Notes: a model not told the origin generated them from the sequence alone. Shown: positions 27,803 through 37,534, counted from the first letter of the stretch. The stretch: 64,000 nt of DNA from Novosphingobium sp. (GCF_027489515.1 NZ_JAIXZS010000015.1:1-64000); one strand, 5' to 3'. Program-made: numbers and translations.

Positions 27803-29928
27803 GCTACCTTCTTGTCGTCTGACGTGCCGTCAGGAATTGCTTCGTTCGCGCTGCTCATGGCGAGCGGCAGGCGCACCGCGAAGCGGCTGCCCAGCCCTTC
27901 GCGGCTTTCCACTTCGAGCCGGCCATTCATCGCCCGCACCAGCTCGCGCGCTTCGAACGCGCCGATCCCGAAGCCGCCCGCCTTGGTCGAGACGAACGGC
28001 TTGAAGAGACGGTTGCGCACGAAATCCGCGCTCATGCCGCAGCCGGTGTCGGAAACCTCGATCACGCCGTTGAGTCCGTCGAACCGCGCCTGGAGAAAGA
28101 CCGCCATGCCGGGCTGGCTTGCATCGATCGCATTCTGCACGAGATGCGCGAGCACCTGCTCGAGCGTCTCGCGGCTCGCCATGACGAGGCACGGCTGGCC
28201 CTGCGTCACATAGACCGGGCAATCGCCCCCTGCCCCGCGATAGCGCGCGGCCACCGCCTCGATCACTTCAGCTGCATCGACGGGTTCGATCCGCTGGACA
28301 CCGCCTGCACCATAGCGCGAAAGCCGCGCGAGCAGTGCATTGAGCTTGTCTGCCGCGTTGGTCAGCGTCACCAGCATGTCCTTGCGGAACGCAGGGTTGT
28401 CGGCGTGCCGCTCGGCATTGCGGGCAAGCAGCGCGAGTTGGCTCGCCAGGTTCTTGATGTCGTGCATCACGAACGCGATGCGCCGATTGAACTCATCGAA
28501 CCGGCTGGCCTCGAGCAGCGCGCTCTGCCCGCTGTGTTCGGCGATGTAGCTCGCCAGCTGTTGCCCCACCACGCGCAGGAGATCGAAGTCCTCCCAGTCG
28601 AGCTTGCGCGCTAGTGGCGGACGGCCGAGTACGACGAGGCCGACCAGCCGATCGAAATGCAGCAGCGGCACCAGCGCCCAAGCGCCGTGTTCCTCAAGCA
28701 GCCATTCCGGGATCAGTGCTGCCTCGCCCTCGTGGTCGGTGCCGGCCCGCACTTCGTCGAGATCGGCAATGAACCCGCGCCGCTCGAAGAACTGCGCGGC
28801 GGCGAGCGGCATCGCATCGGCAGGCACATCGATCGTCGGCCATTGCCAGCGGGCAGCGAGCACGAGATCGCCGGCTTCGCCCGGAATCAGCATGATCCCG
28901 CTGGCGCTGTCAGTAATGTCCGCCAGTGCCTGGACAACGCGTGCGTGAAGCGGCGAAGCACCCGGTCCGCCGCGCCCGATCGTGCGGGTGAAGCGCAGCC
29001 ACTCGGCACGGTAGTCATAGCGGTGCTGGAAGAAATGCTTGGCCAGCATCACGTTGAGCCAGCCACGCAAGCGCCCCGAGGGCACCAGCGCAAGGATCAC
29101 CACCGTCGTCGCAAACGCAAAGCCCAGCTGGGCCAGTTGGCTGACATTGCCGCCAAGCCAGGCGACCGACTGCGCTGCGGCGACCATCAGGATCAGGTAG
29201 CCGCCGATCACCAGCAGCGAAAGCGACTGGAACGCGACCGAGCGGCTGGGCGAGAAGCGCAGCGCCGATCCGCCGCGCACGGTGCCCACCGAAACCAGCA
29301 AGACCGCCGCGATCTGCACGAGCCCGCGCAGCGCCACCATCTCCTGCGGGATCATCCGGCCAAGATAGGCAATCGTGTAGAAGTTGAGATCGTAGCCCCA
29401 CATCAGCGCGAGCGCGAGCGCGGTCCAGCGCACGGCATCACGCTGCCCGCTGATCGCACCGACATAAAGGTTGTGCACCAGCACCAGCGCGCCGGTCGTC
29501 AACAGCAAGCGGAACATCACCGAAAGCTGGAAGATCATCGCGGTGGCGGGCAGGATCGCTGCAAAGCGGATCGCCAGCACCAGCAGCACGATCTGGAACA
29601 GCTCGACCATCGCGAGCACGGCAAGGACCGGGCGCACCTGAACGACGCTGGTATGCCGGTTGTCGCGCGCGAAAAGCGAATAGACCACTGCCAGCCAGCA
29701 CAGGTTGCGCAGCATTTCGAACGCTTGCGTGAGGGCCGCACTCGCCCCGAACGAGGAGCTGAGCAAGGTCCACGCGGTCGTCAGCGTCAGCGCCGCGATC
29801 AGGGCACGACTGCTCTCCTTGCCGCGCCGCCCGCGGTCGGCCAGCCACACCGTGAGCAGCATCGCCGCGAAGGCCGCGACGAGATAGCTCCACTGGCCAA
29901 GGCCGGTCCATCCGAGCGGACTATGCAT
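27799..29928 (-). CDS. prsK: XrtA/PEP-CTERM system sensor histidine kinase PrsK
   Basis: Membrane sensor kinase paired with PrsR. The 709-residue protein has nine or so N-terminal hydrophobic helices (1-290), a GAF-like middle domain (about 320-480), a HisKA-type helix with the phospho-accepting His in FVMHDIKNL near 500, and a HATPase with N box LVQNAIDAS, G1 DTGCGM and G2 GGFGIGAFEAREL. The unusual DIKN around the His is typical for PrsK. It follows the sugar transferase by 19 bases and is coupled to prsR. The signal sensed is unknown. Confidence 0.93.
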   Translation of the reverse strand: MHSPLGWTGLGQWSYLVAAFAAMLLTVWLADRGRRGKESSRALIAALTLTTAWTLLSSSFGASAALTQAFEMLRNLCWLAVVYSLFARDNRHTSVVQVRPVLAVLAMVELFQIVLLVLAIRFAAILPATAMIFQLSVMFRLLLTTGALVLVHNLYVGAISGQRDAVRWTALALALMWGYDLNFYTIAYLGRMIPQEMVALRGLVQIAAVLLVSVGTVRGGSALRFSPSRSVAFQSLSLLVIGGYLILMVAAAQSVAWLGGNVSQLAQLGFAFATTVVILALVPSGRLRGWLNVMLAKHFFQHRYDYRAEWLRFTRTIGRGGPGASPLHARVVQALADITDSASGIMLIPGEAGDLVLAARWQWPTIDVPADAMPLAAAQFFERRGFIADLDEVRAGTDHEGEAALIPEWLLEEHGAWALVPLLHFDRLVGLVVLGRPPLARKLDWEDFDLLRVVGQQLASYIAEHSGQSALLEASRFDEFNRRIAFVMHDIKNLASQLALLARNAERHADNPAFRKDMLVTLTNAADKLNALLARLSRYGAGGVQRIEPVDAAEVIEAVAARYRGAGGDCPVYVTQGQPCLVMASRETLEQVLAHLVQNAIDASQPGMAVFLQARFDGLNGVIEVSDTGCGMSADFVRNRLFKPFVSTKAGGFGIGAFEARELVRAMNGRLEVESREGLGSRFAVRLPLAMSSANEAIPDGTSDDKKVA

Positions 29929-29947
29929 GAAGGCACCCCGCCGCCAC

Positions 29948-31333
29948 TCAGCGCGCGCCCTCGTTCCAAAGCACCACGCGCAGCGTCTGGAGGAGGATCA
30001 GGAGATCAAGGAAGGGGCTGTAGTTCTTGGCGTAGTAGAGATCGTATTCGAGCTTGTGGCGCGAATCCTCGATCGAGGCCCCATAGGGATAGTTGATCTG
30101 CGCCCAGCCGGTGATGCCCGGCTTCACCATGTGGCGCTCGGCATAGTAGGGCAGCTTGTCCTCAAGGTCGGAGACGAACTCGGGCCGCTCCGGACGAGGG
30201 CCGACAAAGCTCATCTCGCCCTTGAGCACGGTCCAGGCCTGCGGCAGCTCGTCGATCCGCAGCTTGCGGATCAGGCGGCCGATGCGGGTCACGCGCGGAT
30301 CGTCCTTGGCTGCCCACTGCGCCCCGCCCTTTTCGGCGTCGGTGCGCATCGAGCGCAGCTTGATCAGGCTGAAGCTCTGGCCATAGAGCCCGACGCGGGT
30401 CTGGCGGAAGAAGGCCGGGCCGCGGCTATCAAGCTTCACGAGGATCGCGAAAAGCGCGATGACCGGGGCGGTCAGCACGAGCAGCACAAGGCTCGCGCAG
30501 ATGTCGAAGACGCGTTTGAACGCGCTCGAGATCATCCGGCCCGAAGAAAACCCGTCCGAAAAGATCAGCCAGCTCGGATTGACCGTGTCGAGATCGACGC
30601 GGCCCGTCTCGCGCTCCATGAAGGTCGAGAAGTCATTGACGTGGACGCCGGTCGTCTTGATCCGCAGCAGGTCCTTGAGTGGCAGCGCGTTGCGCCTCTC
30701 CTCAAGCGCGAGCACCACTTCGCTCACGCCCAGGTTCTCGACATAGCGCGTGAGGTTGTGGATCGCGTTGCGGTTGATCGCTTCCTTGATCACCGGCGCG
30801 CTGTCGCTCATGCCGATGAAGCCAACGATGACGAAGCCTGCTTCGAGCCGTTCGCCAAGCTGGCGCAGCCGCTCTGCCCGGTCGCCCGCACCAAGCACCA
30901 GCACGCGCCGGCGGAAGACCGCAGTCCCCAGCAGGCCGCCCAGCAGGATGCGGATGAACACCAGCAGCGCCATCGCGATGAACATCGCGTAGAAAAGGTT
31001 GGATCGCCACAGGGTGCGCCCCGGCAACACGAAGTAGACGAATGAGAGCGCGATGATGCCGAGGCTGATCGCCACCAGCAGCCTTGCGGTGGCATAGCGC
31101 ATCGAGCGCAATGCGTCCGATCCATAGACCCCGACCGCAATCATCGCAGTCTGCACCAACCCGGCAAAGATCAGCAGCGGTATCCAGCGGTCCGCGACTT
31201 CGCCGCCATCAATGCCGATCTGGTGCGCGCGCAAGGTCCAGCCGAGTTCACCTGCCGCGATCAGCAGGACGAAATCGAGCAGTGCCAGCAGGAACACCGC
31301 GTTCGGGATGTAGAGTTTGAACAGACGGATCAT
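29948..31333 (-). CDS. EPS-initiating undecaprenyl-phosphate sugar transferase of the XrtA system
   Basis: Polyprenyl phosphate sugar-1-phosphate transferase (WcaJ/EpsB class, TIGR03013-like) that starts exopolysaccharide repeat units at the inner membrane. The 461-residue protein has four N-terminal helices (1-125), a CoA-binding-like region (VLVLGAGDRAERL near 145), a fifth helix near 275-300, and the catalytic C-terminal domain with DDPRVTRIGRLIRKLRIDELPQ, GEMSFVGPRPERPEF and KPGITGWAQINYPYG. It is the first gene of the operon that continues with prsK, prsR and the TPR gene. No other EPS or exosortase gene lies in the window. Confidence 0.93.
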   Translation of the reverse strand: MIRLFKLYIPNAVFLLALLDFVLLIAAGELGWTLRAHQIGIDGGEVADRWIPLLIFAGLVQTAMIAVGVYGSDALRSMRYATARLLVAISLGIIALSFVYFVLPGRTLWRSNLFYAMFIAMALLVFIRILLGGLLGTAVFRRRVLVLGAGDRAERLRQLGERLEAGFVIVGFIGMSDSAPVIKEAINRNAIHNLTRYVENLGVSEVVLALEERRNALPLKDLLRIKTTGVHVNDFSTFMERETGRVDLDTVNPSWLIFSDGFSSGRMISSAFKRVFDICASLVLLVLTAPVIALFAILVKLDSRGPAFFRQTRVGLYGQSFSLIKLRSMRTDAEKGGAQWAAKDDPRVTRIGRLIRKLRIDELPQAWTVLKGEMSFVGPRPERPEFVSDLEDKLPYYAERHMVKPGITGWAQINYPYGASIEDSRHKLEYDLYYAKNYSPFLDLLILLQTLRVVLWNEGAR

Positions 31334-31413
31334 ACCGACTGTCTACCCGTGAAGGGGTAAACCGTCGGTAAACTTAACACCCCTTCGGCACAGCAAAATG
31401 CCGAAAAACCCGC

Positions 31414-31446
31414 AAAAACGCGCGCCCCCCGAGGGCGGCGCGCGTT
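31414..31446 (-). terminator. Strong Rho-independent terminator of the gene at 31474-31713
   Basis: Ten-base stem AACGCGCGCC (31417-31426) with GGCGCGCGTT (31437-31446), with a C/G-rich inner loop. On the minus strand it is followed by TTTTT. It lies 28 bases after the stop of the small membrane protein gene. Confidence 0.78.
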
Positions 31447-31473
31447 GTCTGTCGGTCTTGTTTACAGGCTACC

Positions 31474-31713
31474 TCATTGTGACGGAGCAGCCTTGGTAGC
31501 CGCCGCTTCGGCAGCATTGCCTGCCTTTGTCGCTGCCTTGCTGACACTGGTTGCCGCATCGGCAATCGCGTTGTCTTTGCGCGCGCTGCTGTTCGACATG
31601 TTGGTCAGAAAGAGCACCCCAACCACCAGTGCAATCAGCAACACCACCGCAATGATCCAACCCGAGCCGCCGCCCGAAGGACGCTCTACTTCGACAATAC
31701 GCTCATCAACCAT
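31474..31713 (-). CDS. Small single-helix membrane protein, Ala-rich tail
   Basis: The 79-residue protein has an acidic N-terminus (MVDERIVEVERPSGG), one transmembrane helix (about 18-38, WIIAVVLLIALVVGVLFL), then a hydrophilic Ala/Lys/Ser-rich amphipathic helix with heptad character. GAGGG nine bases before the ATG supports the start; a GTG five codons upstream is the alternative. The gene is divergent from the patatin-like gene and ends before a strong terminator. Function unknown. Confidence 0.8.
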   Translation of the reverse strand: MVDERIVEVERPSGGGSGWIIAVVLLIALVVGVLFLTNMSNSSARKDNAIADAATSVSKAATKAGNAAEAAATKAAPSQ

Positions 31714-31829
31714 CGCTTGATCCCTCACTTTTGCTTACTGGCTAGGATAATGAGCGGGGCATGCTGTTTGTTCCGCATCGGCCAAATACGCGCTGGCGGA
31801 ATGCGGGCTGCAGTGTCATCTTCGGCCCC

Positions 31830-34172
31830 ATGCGGGAGAAGGAACTGCGGCTCGCACTGGTCTGCTATGGCGGGATCAGTCTTGCGGTCTACATGCACGG
31901 CGTCACCAAGGAGATCTGGTACGCCACACGCGCCAGCCGCGCGTTTCATGAGGAACGCCCTCGCGGCAATCTGGGCAAGGCCGGCGCGGAAGCTGTCTAC
32001 CGGCGCCTGCTCGAAACGCTTGTCCACACCCGCGATCTGAAGCTGCGCATTCTGCCCGATATCATCTCCGGAGCGAGCGCGGGCGGGATCAACGGCGTGT
32101 TCCTCGCGCAGGCCCTTGCCAGCGGGCAGAGCCTCGAGCCGCTCACCACGCTCTGGCTGGAGCGGGCAGATGTCGAGGTGCTGCTCGATCCCGATGCGCG
32201 GCCCTGGAGCCGATTTGCCAAGTTCTGGGCACAGCCGCTGGTGTGGTTCCTGCTCAAGCGCCCGGGCAATGTCGTCAGCCGCACGGTTGCCTCGGCCAGC
32301 ACGCGCCGGGAAGTGCGCCTCAAGCTCTCCCACCTCATCCGCGCGCGCTGGTTCGCCCCGCCCTTCAGCGGGATCGGCTTCTCGCACCTGCTCGCAGAAG
32401 CGTTCGATGCGATGGCTGCCTCCGGGGCGGAAAGCGGCGTAACCTCAGCGCCGCTGCTGCCCGCCGGCCACCCGCTCGATCTTCTCGTGACTGCCACCGA
32501 TTTCAACGGGCACCTCGAAGACTTGCAGCTCAACAGCCCGCCAGTGGTCGAGGAAAGCGAGCACCGCCTGGCCATCGGCTTTCGCCGCAATGCCGCAGCC
32601 GGCGCGGGCGAGGACATTGCCGAGCGCCCCGAACTCGTCTTCGCCGCGCGCTCGACCGCAAGCTTTCCCGGTGCATTTCCCCCGCTCATGTTGGCGGAAA
32701 TGAATCAGCTCACATCCGAGCGCGGGCTTGCCTGGCACGGGCGCGACGCGTTCCTGAAGCGGGTGATGCCCAGCCGCTGGAAGCGCGGGCAGCTTGCCGA
32801 TGTGGCGCTCGTCGATGGCGCAGTGCTCGTCAACCGGCCCTTCGCGCCGGCCATGGCAGTGCTGCGCGATCGGCCCGCACAGCGCGAAGTTGATCGCCGT
32901 TTCGTCTATATCGACCCCAGCCCTGCCCGTGCCGCGATGCCTGATCATATGGAGCGCTCGGTCGGGTTCTTCTCGGCGATCTTCGGCTCGCTCTCCTCGA
33001 TCCCGCGCGAGCAACCGATCCGCGACAACCTCGAAGCGCTCGAAGCCCAGTCGCGTGAGCGCGCGCGCCTTCGGATGATCGTCGATACTCTGCGCGGCGA
33101 GATCGACACGGCGGTGGAGCGCCTGTTCGGCTACACCTTCTTCTTCGACCAGCCGACCCAGAAGCGCCTGACCGCATGGCGCGCCAAGGCGCAGCAGGCC
33201 GCCGCCGAACAGGCAGGCTTCGCGTTCCATGGCTATGCGCAAGTCAAGCTTGCCGGGATCGTCACTGCGCTCGCGCATGTGCTAGAGGAGGCCATGATCG
33301 AGGCACCACCACGCGGTGCGGTCGAGGCCGAACTCTGGGCGCATCTCGCAACGCTCGGCTTCGACCGGCTGGCACAGGCCAAGGGCGGTGCCACCGCAGA
33401 GGCCATCGCTTTCTTCCGCGCCCACGACCTCGGCTTTCGCATCCGCCGCCTGAAGCTGCTTGCGCGCCGCCTGACACAGGACTGGGACGATGCCGAAGGG
33501 ATCAACCCCGCCGAACGCGAGGCCGCGCGCGACATCGTCTACCGCGCACAGGCGCTCTACCAGGCCAAGGAAACCGCCGCCGGGCTGGGCGAGGACTTCG
33601 CCGAAGCGGCTGCCGGTGTCCTCATTCGGCCGGCAGATGTGCTCGCCGCCATCGCCAACCGGCGCGATCTGCCCGCCATCGATGTGGTGGTGGATACAAT
33701 GATCGTCGAAGGGCTTGCCGCGATGAGCAAGCCGCTGCGCCGCCGCTTCCTCTACGCCTACCTCGGCTTCCCGTTCTACGACGTTGCCACGCTGCCGCTG
33801 CTGCAGGGCGAAGGCATGGGCGAATTCGATCCCGTGAAGGTCGATCGCATTTCTCCGGAAGACGCGGTGTCGATTCGCGCCGGAGGCACCTATGCCTGCC
33901 TCAAGGGGGTCGAGTTCTTCCACTTCGGCGCGTTCTTCGCGCGCGCCTACCGCGAGAACGACTACCTCTGGGGCCGCCTCCACGGCGCCGAACGCACGGT
34001 CGATCTGATCGCCTCGACCGCCGAGCCGCCGCTCCCCCCAGGCGTGATACGCCAGTTCAAGCGCGACGTTTTCCTCGCCATCCTCGAAGAGGAAAAGCCG
34101 CGCCTGACCGCCGAGGCCGGCATGGTTGACAGCGTGATCGCCGAAGTGAACGCGATGTTCGCAGAAGGCTGA
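31830..34172 (+). CDS. Patatin-like phospholipase family protein (large, TIGR03607/DUF3376 type)
   Basis: Predicted lipid acyl hydrolase. The 780-residue protein starts MREKELRLALVCYGGISLAVY with the oxyanion-type glycine pair, has the nucleophile Ser in GASAGG near residue 84, and the partner Asp in VDGAVLVN near 330, the Ser-Asp dyad of patatins. The remaining 400 residues are the helical C-terminal region of the DUF3376 patatin-related group. I chose the ATG at 31830, where family similarity begins; an ATG at 31761 would add 23 residues and has a slightly better upstream site (GAGCGGGG). No signal peptide or membrane helix is evident. The substrate is unknown. Confidence 0.88.
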   Translation: MREKELRLALVCYGGISLAVYMHGVTKEIWYATRASRAFHEERPRGNLGKAGAEAVYRRLLETLVHTRDLKLRILPDIISGASAGGINGVFLAQALASGQSLEPLTTLWLERADVEVLLDPDARPWSRFAKFWAQPLVWFLLKRPGNVVSRTVASASTRREVRLKLSHLIRARWFAPPFSGIGFSHLLAEAFDAMAASGAESGVTSAPLLPAGHPLDLLVTATDFNGHLEDLQLNSPPVVEESEHRLAIGFRRNAAAGAGEDIAERPELVFAARSTASFPGAFPPLMLAEMNQLTSERGLAWHGRDAFLKRVMPSRWKRGQLADVALVDGAVLVNRPFAPAMAVLRDRPAQREVDRRFVYIDPSPARAAMPDHMERSVGFFSAIFGSLSSIPREQPIRDNLEALEAQSRERARLRMIVDTLRGEIDTAVERLFGYTFFFDQPTQKRLTAWRAKAQQAAAEQAGFAFHGYAQVKLAGIVTALAHVLEEAMIEAPPRGAVEAELWAHLATLGFDRLAQAKGGATAEAIAFFRAHDLGFRIRRLKLLARRLTQDWDDAEGINPAEREAARDIVYRAQALYQAKETAAGLGEDFAEAAAGVLIRPADVLAAIANRRDLPAIDVVVDTMIVEGLAAMSKPLRRRFLYAYLGFPFYDVATLPLLQGEGMGEFDPVKVDRISPEDAVSIRAGGTYACLKGVEFFHFGAFFARAYRENDYLWGRLHGAERTVDLIASTAEPPLPPGVIRQFKRDVFLAILEEEKPRLTAEAGMVDSVIAEVNAMFAEG

Positions 34173-34187
34173 GCTCTTGACGCAACG

Positions 34188-34219
34188 TCGTCATTGCTTC
34201 GCTACGGTCGCAATGACGA
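34188..34219. repeat. Dispersed-type palindrome between patatin-like gene and dnaJ
   Basis: Ten-base inverted repeat TCGTCATTGC (34188-34197) / GCAATGACGA (34210-34219) around TTCGCTACGGTC. This GTCATTGC...GCAATGAC form is a familiar dispersed intergenic palindrome in alphaproteobacteria. Here it separates convergent genes and may also act as a bidirectional transcription stop; GAAAA follows on the plus strand, but a T-run is lacking. Confidence 0.6.
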
Positions 34220-34247
34220 GAAAATCGGTCGAACCGAGAGAGTATGA

Positions 34248-35384
34248 CTACTCCGTCAGATCGTTCCACGCATCCTTGATCCGATCGAAGAACCCCTTCG
34301 ATTGCGGGGTTTCCTCGCCAGTCTCGGTCGCCTGGAATTCGCGCAGCAGTTCGCGCTGGCGGGCAGAAAGCTTAGTCGGCGTCTCGACCTGAATCTCGAT
34401 CACCAGATCGCCCGAGCCGCGCCCCTGCAGCACCGGCATGCCCGCGCCGCGCTTGCGCAGCTGCTTGCCAGACTGGATGCCGGCGGGGATCTCGATCTTG
34501 TGCCGCGCCCCGTCGACACCCGGGATCTCGATCTCGCCGCCGAGCGCCGCCTTGGTGAAGCTGATCGGGCAGCGCGTCAGCAACGTCGTGCCCTCGCGCT
34601 CGAACATGCGGTGGCGCTTGATGTGGAGGAAGATGTAGAGATCGCCCGGCGGCGCGCCGAACGGCCCCGCCTCGCCCTTGCCGGCCAGCCGGATGCGCGT
34701 ACCGTTGTCGACCCCGGCCGGAATCTGCACTTCGAGCTTCTGCTCGGCATCGACCCGGCCCTCGCCGCGGCAGAACTTGCAAGGGCTCTCGATCACCTCG
34801 CCGCGGCCATGGCACGTCGGGCAGGTGCGCTCGACCATGAAGAAGCCCTGCTGTGCGCGCACCTTGCCGTGCCCGCCGCAGAGGTTGCAGCGCCGCGCCG
34901 AAGTGCCCGGCGTCGCGCCGGTGCCGCTGCAGGGCTGGCAGCTCTGCGCCACCTCGACCGCAATCTCGGCGGACTTGCCGTGGAACGCGTCTTCGAGCGT
35001 GATCTCCATGTCGTAGCGCAGATCGCCGCCGCGGCGCGCCTGCTGGCGTCCGCCGCCGCCGAACGCGCCGCCAAAGATCGTCTCGAAGATATCGCCCAGA
35101 TCGCCGAAATCCGCGCTGCCGCCGAAGCCACCGGGACCAGCGCCACCGCCGCCCTGCTGGAACGCAGCATGGCCATAGCGATCATAGGCCGCCCGCTTCT
35201 GCGGATCGGAGAGGCAGGCATAAGCCTCGTTGATCTGCTTGAACTTGGCTTCGCTATCCTGGCACCCCGGATTCTTGTCCGGGTGATACTTCATCGCCAG
35301 CTTGCGATAAGCGGACTTGAGCACCTTGTCGTCCGCGGTGCGCTCCACTTCGAGCAGCTCATAGAAATCGATTTCAGCCGACAT
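34248..35384 (-). CDS. dnaJ: Chaperone DnaJ (Hsp40)
   Basis: Co-chaperone that delivers unfolded clients to DnaK and triggers its ATPase. The 378-residue type I protein has the J domain with intact HPD (MKYHPDKNPG near 31), a Gly/Phe-rich linker (about 75-115), four CxxCxGxG zinc repeats (CQPCSGTG, CNLCGGHG, CPTCHGRG, CKFCRGEG), and the C-terminal substrate domain. The ATG at 35384 is chosen (GGGAACC upstream); an ATG four codons earlier is possible. It follows dnaK after a hairpin-containing spacer of 74 bases. Confidence 0.96.
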   Translation of the reverse strand: MSAEIDFYELLEVERTADDKVLKSAYRKLAMKYHPDKNPGCQDSEAKFKQINEAYACLSDPQKRAAYDRYGHAAFQQGGGGAGPGGFGGSADFGDLGDIFETIFGGAFGGGGRQQARRGGDLRYDMEITLEDAFHGKSAEIAVEVAQSCQPCSGTGATPGTSARRCNLCGGHGKVRAQQGFFMVERTCPTCHGRGEVIESPCKFCRGEGRVDAEQKLEVQIPAGVDNGTRIRLAGKGEAGPFGAPPGDLYIFLHIKRHRMFEREGTTLLTRCPISFTKAALGGEIEIPGVDGARHKIEIPAGIQSGKQLRKRGAGMPVLQGRGSGDLVIEIQVETPTKLSARQRELLREFQATETGEETPQSKGFFDRIKDAWNDLTE

Positions 35385-35407
35385 TGCGGTTCCCATCCCA
35401 GAACAAC

Positions 35408-35444
35408 GGCCCGCCGCCTGCGCCCGAAGGACAGGCAGCGGGCC
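35408..35444 (-). other. Hairpin between dnaK and dnaJ
   Basis: Stem GGCCCGC (35408-35414) with GCGGGCC (35438-35444), one mismatch, then GCCTG/CAGGC with an 11-base loop. No T-run follows on the minus strand, so it is more likely an RNA-processing or partial attenuation element than a full terminator. It would allow more dnaK than dnaJ mRNA. Confidence 0.6.
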
Positions 35445-35458
35445 GGTTCATCGCAACA

Positions 35459-37366
35459 TCACTTGGTGTCGTCGACTTCCGAGAACTCGGCGTCGACCAC
35501 GTCTTCGGCGTCCTTCGGAGCCTCGGCACCCGGTGAAGAAGCAGCAGCCTGCTCCCTCTCGTAGATCGCCTGGCCCATCTTCATCGCCTTTTCGGTGAGC
35601 GCCTGGGTCTTGGCGTTCATGTCGGCCGGGTCGCCGCCTTCGATCGCCGTCTTGGCTTCAGCGATCGCCGCTTCGATCTCGGCCTTCAGCGAAGCATCGA
35701 TCTTGTCGCCGTTCTCTTCCAGCTGCCGCTCGGTCGCGTGGACAAGGCTGTCGGCGTTGTTGCGCGCCTCGGCCGCCTCGCGACGCTTCTTGTCCTCTTC
35801 GGCGAACTTCTCGGCATCGCGGACCATCTGCTCGATGTCGTTGTCCGAAAGCCCGCCCGAGGCCTGGATGCGGATCTGCTGCTCCTTGCCGGTGCCCTTG
35901 TCCTTGGCGCTGACGTTCACGATGCCATTGGCGTCGATATCGAAGGTCACCTCGATCTGCGGAACGCCGCGCCGCGCCGGCGGAATGCCGACGAGGTCGA
36001 ACTGCCCGAGCAGCTTGTTGTCCTGCGCCATCTCGCGCTCGCCCTGGAACACGCGGATCGTCACCGCCTGCTGGTTATCCTCGGCGGTCGAGTAGACCTG
36101 GCTCTTCTTGGTCGGGATCGTGGTGTTGCGGTCGATCATCTTGGTCATGATGCCGCCCAGCGTCTCGATGCCCAGCGAAAGCGGGGTCACATCGAGCAGC
36201 AGCACGTCCTTGACATCGCCCTGCAGCACGCCGGCCTGGATCGCCGCGCCCATGGCGACGACTTCATCCGGGTTCACGCCGGTGTGCGGTTCCTTGCCGA
36301 AGAACTCCTTCACGATTTCACGCACGCGCGGCATACGGGTCATGCCGCCGACGAGCACGACATCGTCGATGTCCTTTGCGGTGACGCCCGCATCGGCCAG
36401 CGCCTTGCGGCACGGCTCAAGTGTGCGCTCGATCAGCTTGGCGACGAGCTTCTCCAGATCCGAACGCGTCACCGTCTCGACGAGATGGAGCGGCGTGGTG
36501 CTGCCACCTTCCATGCGCGCGGTGATGAAGGGCAGGTTGATCTCGGTCGTCTGCGCGCTCGAAAGTTCGATCTTGGCCTTCTCGGCAGCTTCCTTGAGGC
36601 GCTGCAGCGCAAGCTTGTCGGTGCGGAGATCCATGTTCTCCTTCGACTTGAACTTGTCCGCGAGGTACTCGACCAGCACGTTGTCGAAGTCTTCACCGCC
36701 GAGGAACGTGTCGCCGTTGGTGGACTTCACCTCGAACACGCCGTCACCGATCTCGAGCACCGAGATATCGAACGTGCCGCCGCCAAGGTCGTAAACCGCG
36801 ATGGTCTTGCCGTCCTGCTTGTCGAGGCCATAAGCGAGCGCGGCTGCGGTCGGCTCGTTGATGATGCGCAGCACTTCAAGGCCCGCGATCTGCCCGGCGT
36901 CCTTGGTCGCCTGGCGCTGCGCGTCGTTGAAGTAGGCCGGCACGGTGATCACCGCCTGCGTCACGGTCTCGCCGAGATACGATTCGGCGGTTTCCTTCAT
37001 CTTCTGGAGAATGAAGGCCGAAATCTGCGAGGGGCTGTAATCTTCGCCGCCCGCCTTGACCCACGCGTCGCCGTTCTTGCCCTTGACGATGCCATAGGGA
37101 ACCAGCGCCATGTCCTTCTGGGTCATGGGATCTTCGAAGCGGCGGCCGATCAGGCGCTTCACCGCGAAGATCGTGTTGTCAGGATTGGTCACGGCCTGAC
37201 GCTTGGCGGGCTGCCCGATCAGGCGCTCGCCATCCTTGGTGAAAGCGACGATCGAGGGCGTGGTGCGCGCGCCTTCGGAATTCTCGATGACCTTCGAAGT
37301 ACCGCCGTCCATCACCGCAACGCAGCTGTTGGTCGTGCCGAGGTCGATGCCGATAACTTTAGCCAT
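35459..37366 (-). CDS. dnaK: Chaperone DnaK (Hsp70)
   Basis: ATP-dependent chaperone of the heat-shock network. The 635-residue protein starts [21 protein letters not shown] (phosphate 1 loop) and has [19 protein letters not shown] near 192, [12 protein letters not shown] near 335, the linker [19 protein letters not shown] near 390, and a C-terminal lid with the usual acidic end. The start ATG at 37366 has CAGGAAAAC before it; the open frame upstream is not family-like. A sigma-32 type promoter lies about 90 bases upstream. Works with DnaJ (34248) and GrpE (39735), which sit in this same window but in a separate operon. Confidence 0.98.
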   Translation of the reverse strand: MAKVIGIDLGTTNSCVAVMDGGTSKVIENSEGARTTPSIVAFTKDGERLIGQPAKRQAVTNPDNTIFAVKRLIGRRFEDPMTQKDMALVPYGIVKGKNGDAWVKAGGEDYSPSQISAFILQKMKETAESYLGETVTQAVITVPAYFNDAQRQATKDAGQIAGLEVLRIINEPTAAALAYGLDKQDGKTIAVYDLGGGTFDISVLEIGDGVFEVKSTNGDTFLGGEDFDNVLVEYLADKFKSKENMDLRTDKLALQRLKEAAEKAKIELSSAQTTEINLPFITARMEGGSTTPLHLVETVTRSDLEKLVAKLIERTLEPCRKALADAGVTAKDIDDVVLVGGMTRMPRVREIVKEFFGKEPHTGVNPDEVVAMGAAIQAGVLQGDVKDVLLLDVTPLSLGIETLGGIMTKMIDRNTTIPTKKSQVYSTAEDNQQAVTIRVFQGEREMAQDNKLLGQFDLVGIPPARRGVPQIEVTFDIDANGIVNVSAKDKGTGKEQQIRIQASGGLSDNDIEQMVRDAEKFAEEDKKRREAAEARNNADSLVHATERQLEENGDKIDASLKAEIEAAIAEAKTAIEGGDPADMNAKTQALTEKAMKMGQAIYEREQAAASSPGAEAPKDAEDVVDAEFSEVDDTK

Positions 37367-37454
37367 GTTTTCCTGTTTCCTTGCCCTTTGGACGCTGCGG
37401 GTGCGGCCCCCCGAACCGGGCAAGCCTTCGTCTATGCAGCTCCGTCACTGGGCG

Positions 37455-37482
37455 ATATAGGTCGCCTTCTTCCCGGGACAAG
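37455..37482 (-). promoter_or_regulatory. Sigma-32 (RpoH) heat-shock promoter of dnaK
   Basis: On the minus strand CTTG (37482-37479), 17 bases, CCTATAT (37461-37455). This fits the alphaproteobacterial RpoH consensus CTTG-N17/18-CYTATNT. It predicts a start of transcription near 37448 and a leader of about 80 bases before dnaK. Confidence 0.78.
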
Positions 37483-37534
37483 GCCTGCCCCCGCACCTAT
37501 ATTACGTCTCGTATCAAGACTGGAGAGAGCCTCG

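Noticed and set aside
35738..37534. Long plus-strand open frame leading into the copper chaperone gene
   Set aside because: This part is the antisense of dnaK. The real gene starts at 37535 with a lipoprotein signal and a ribosome site.
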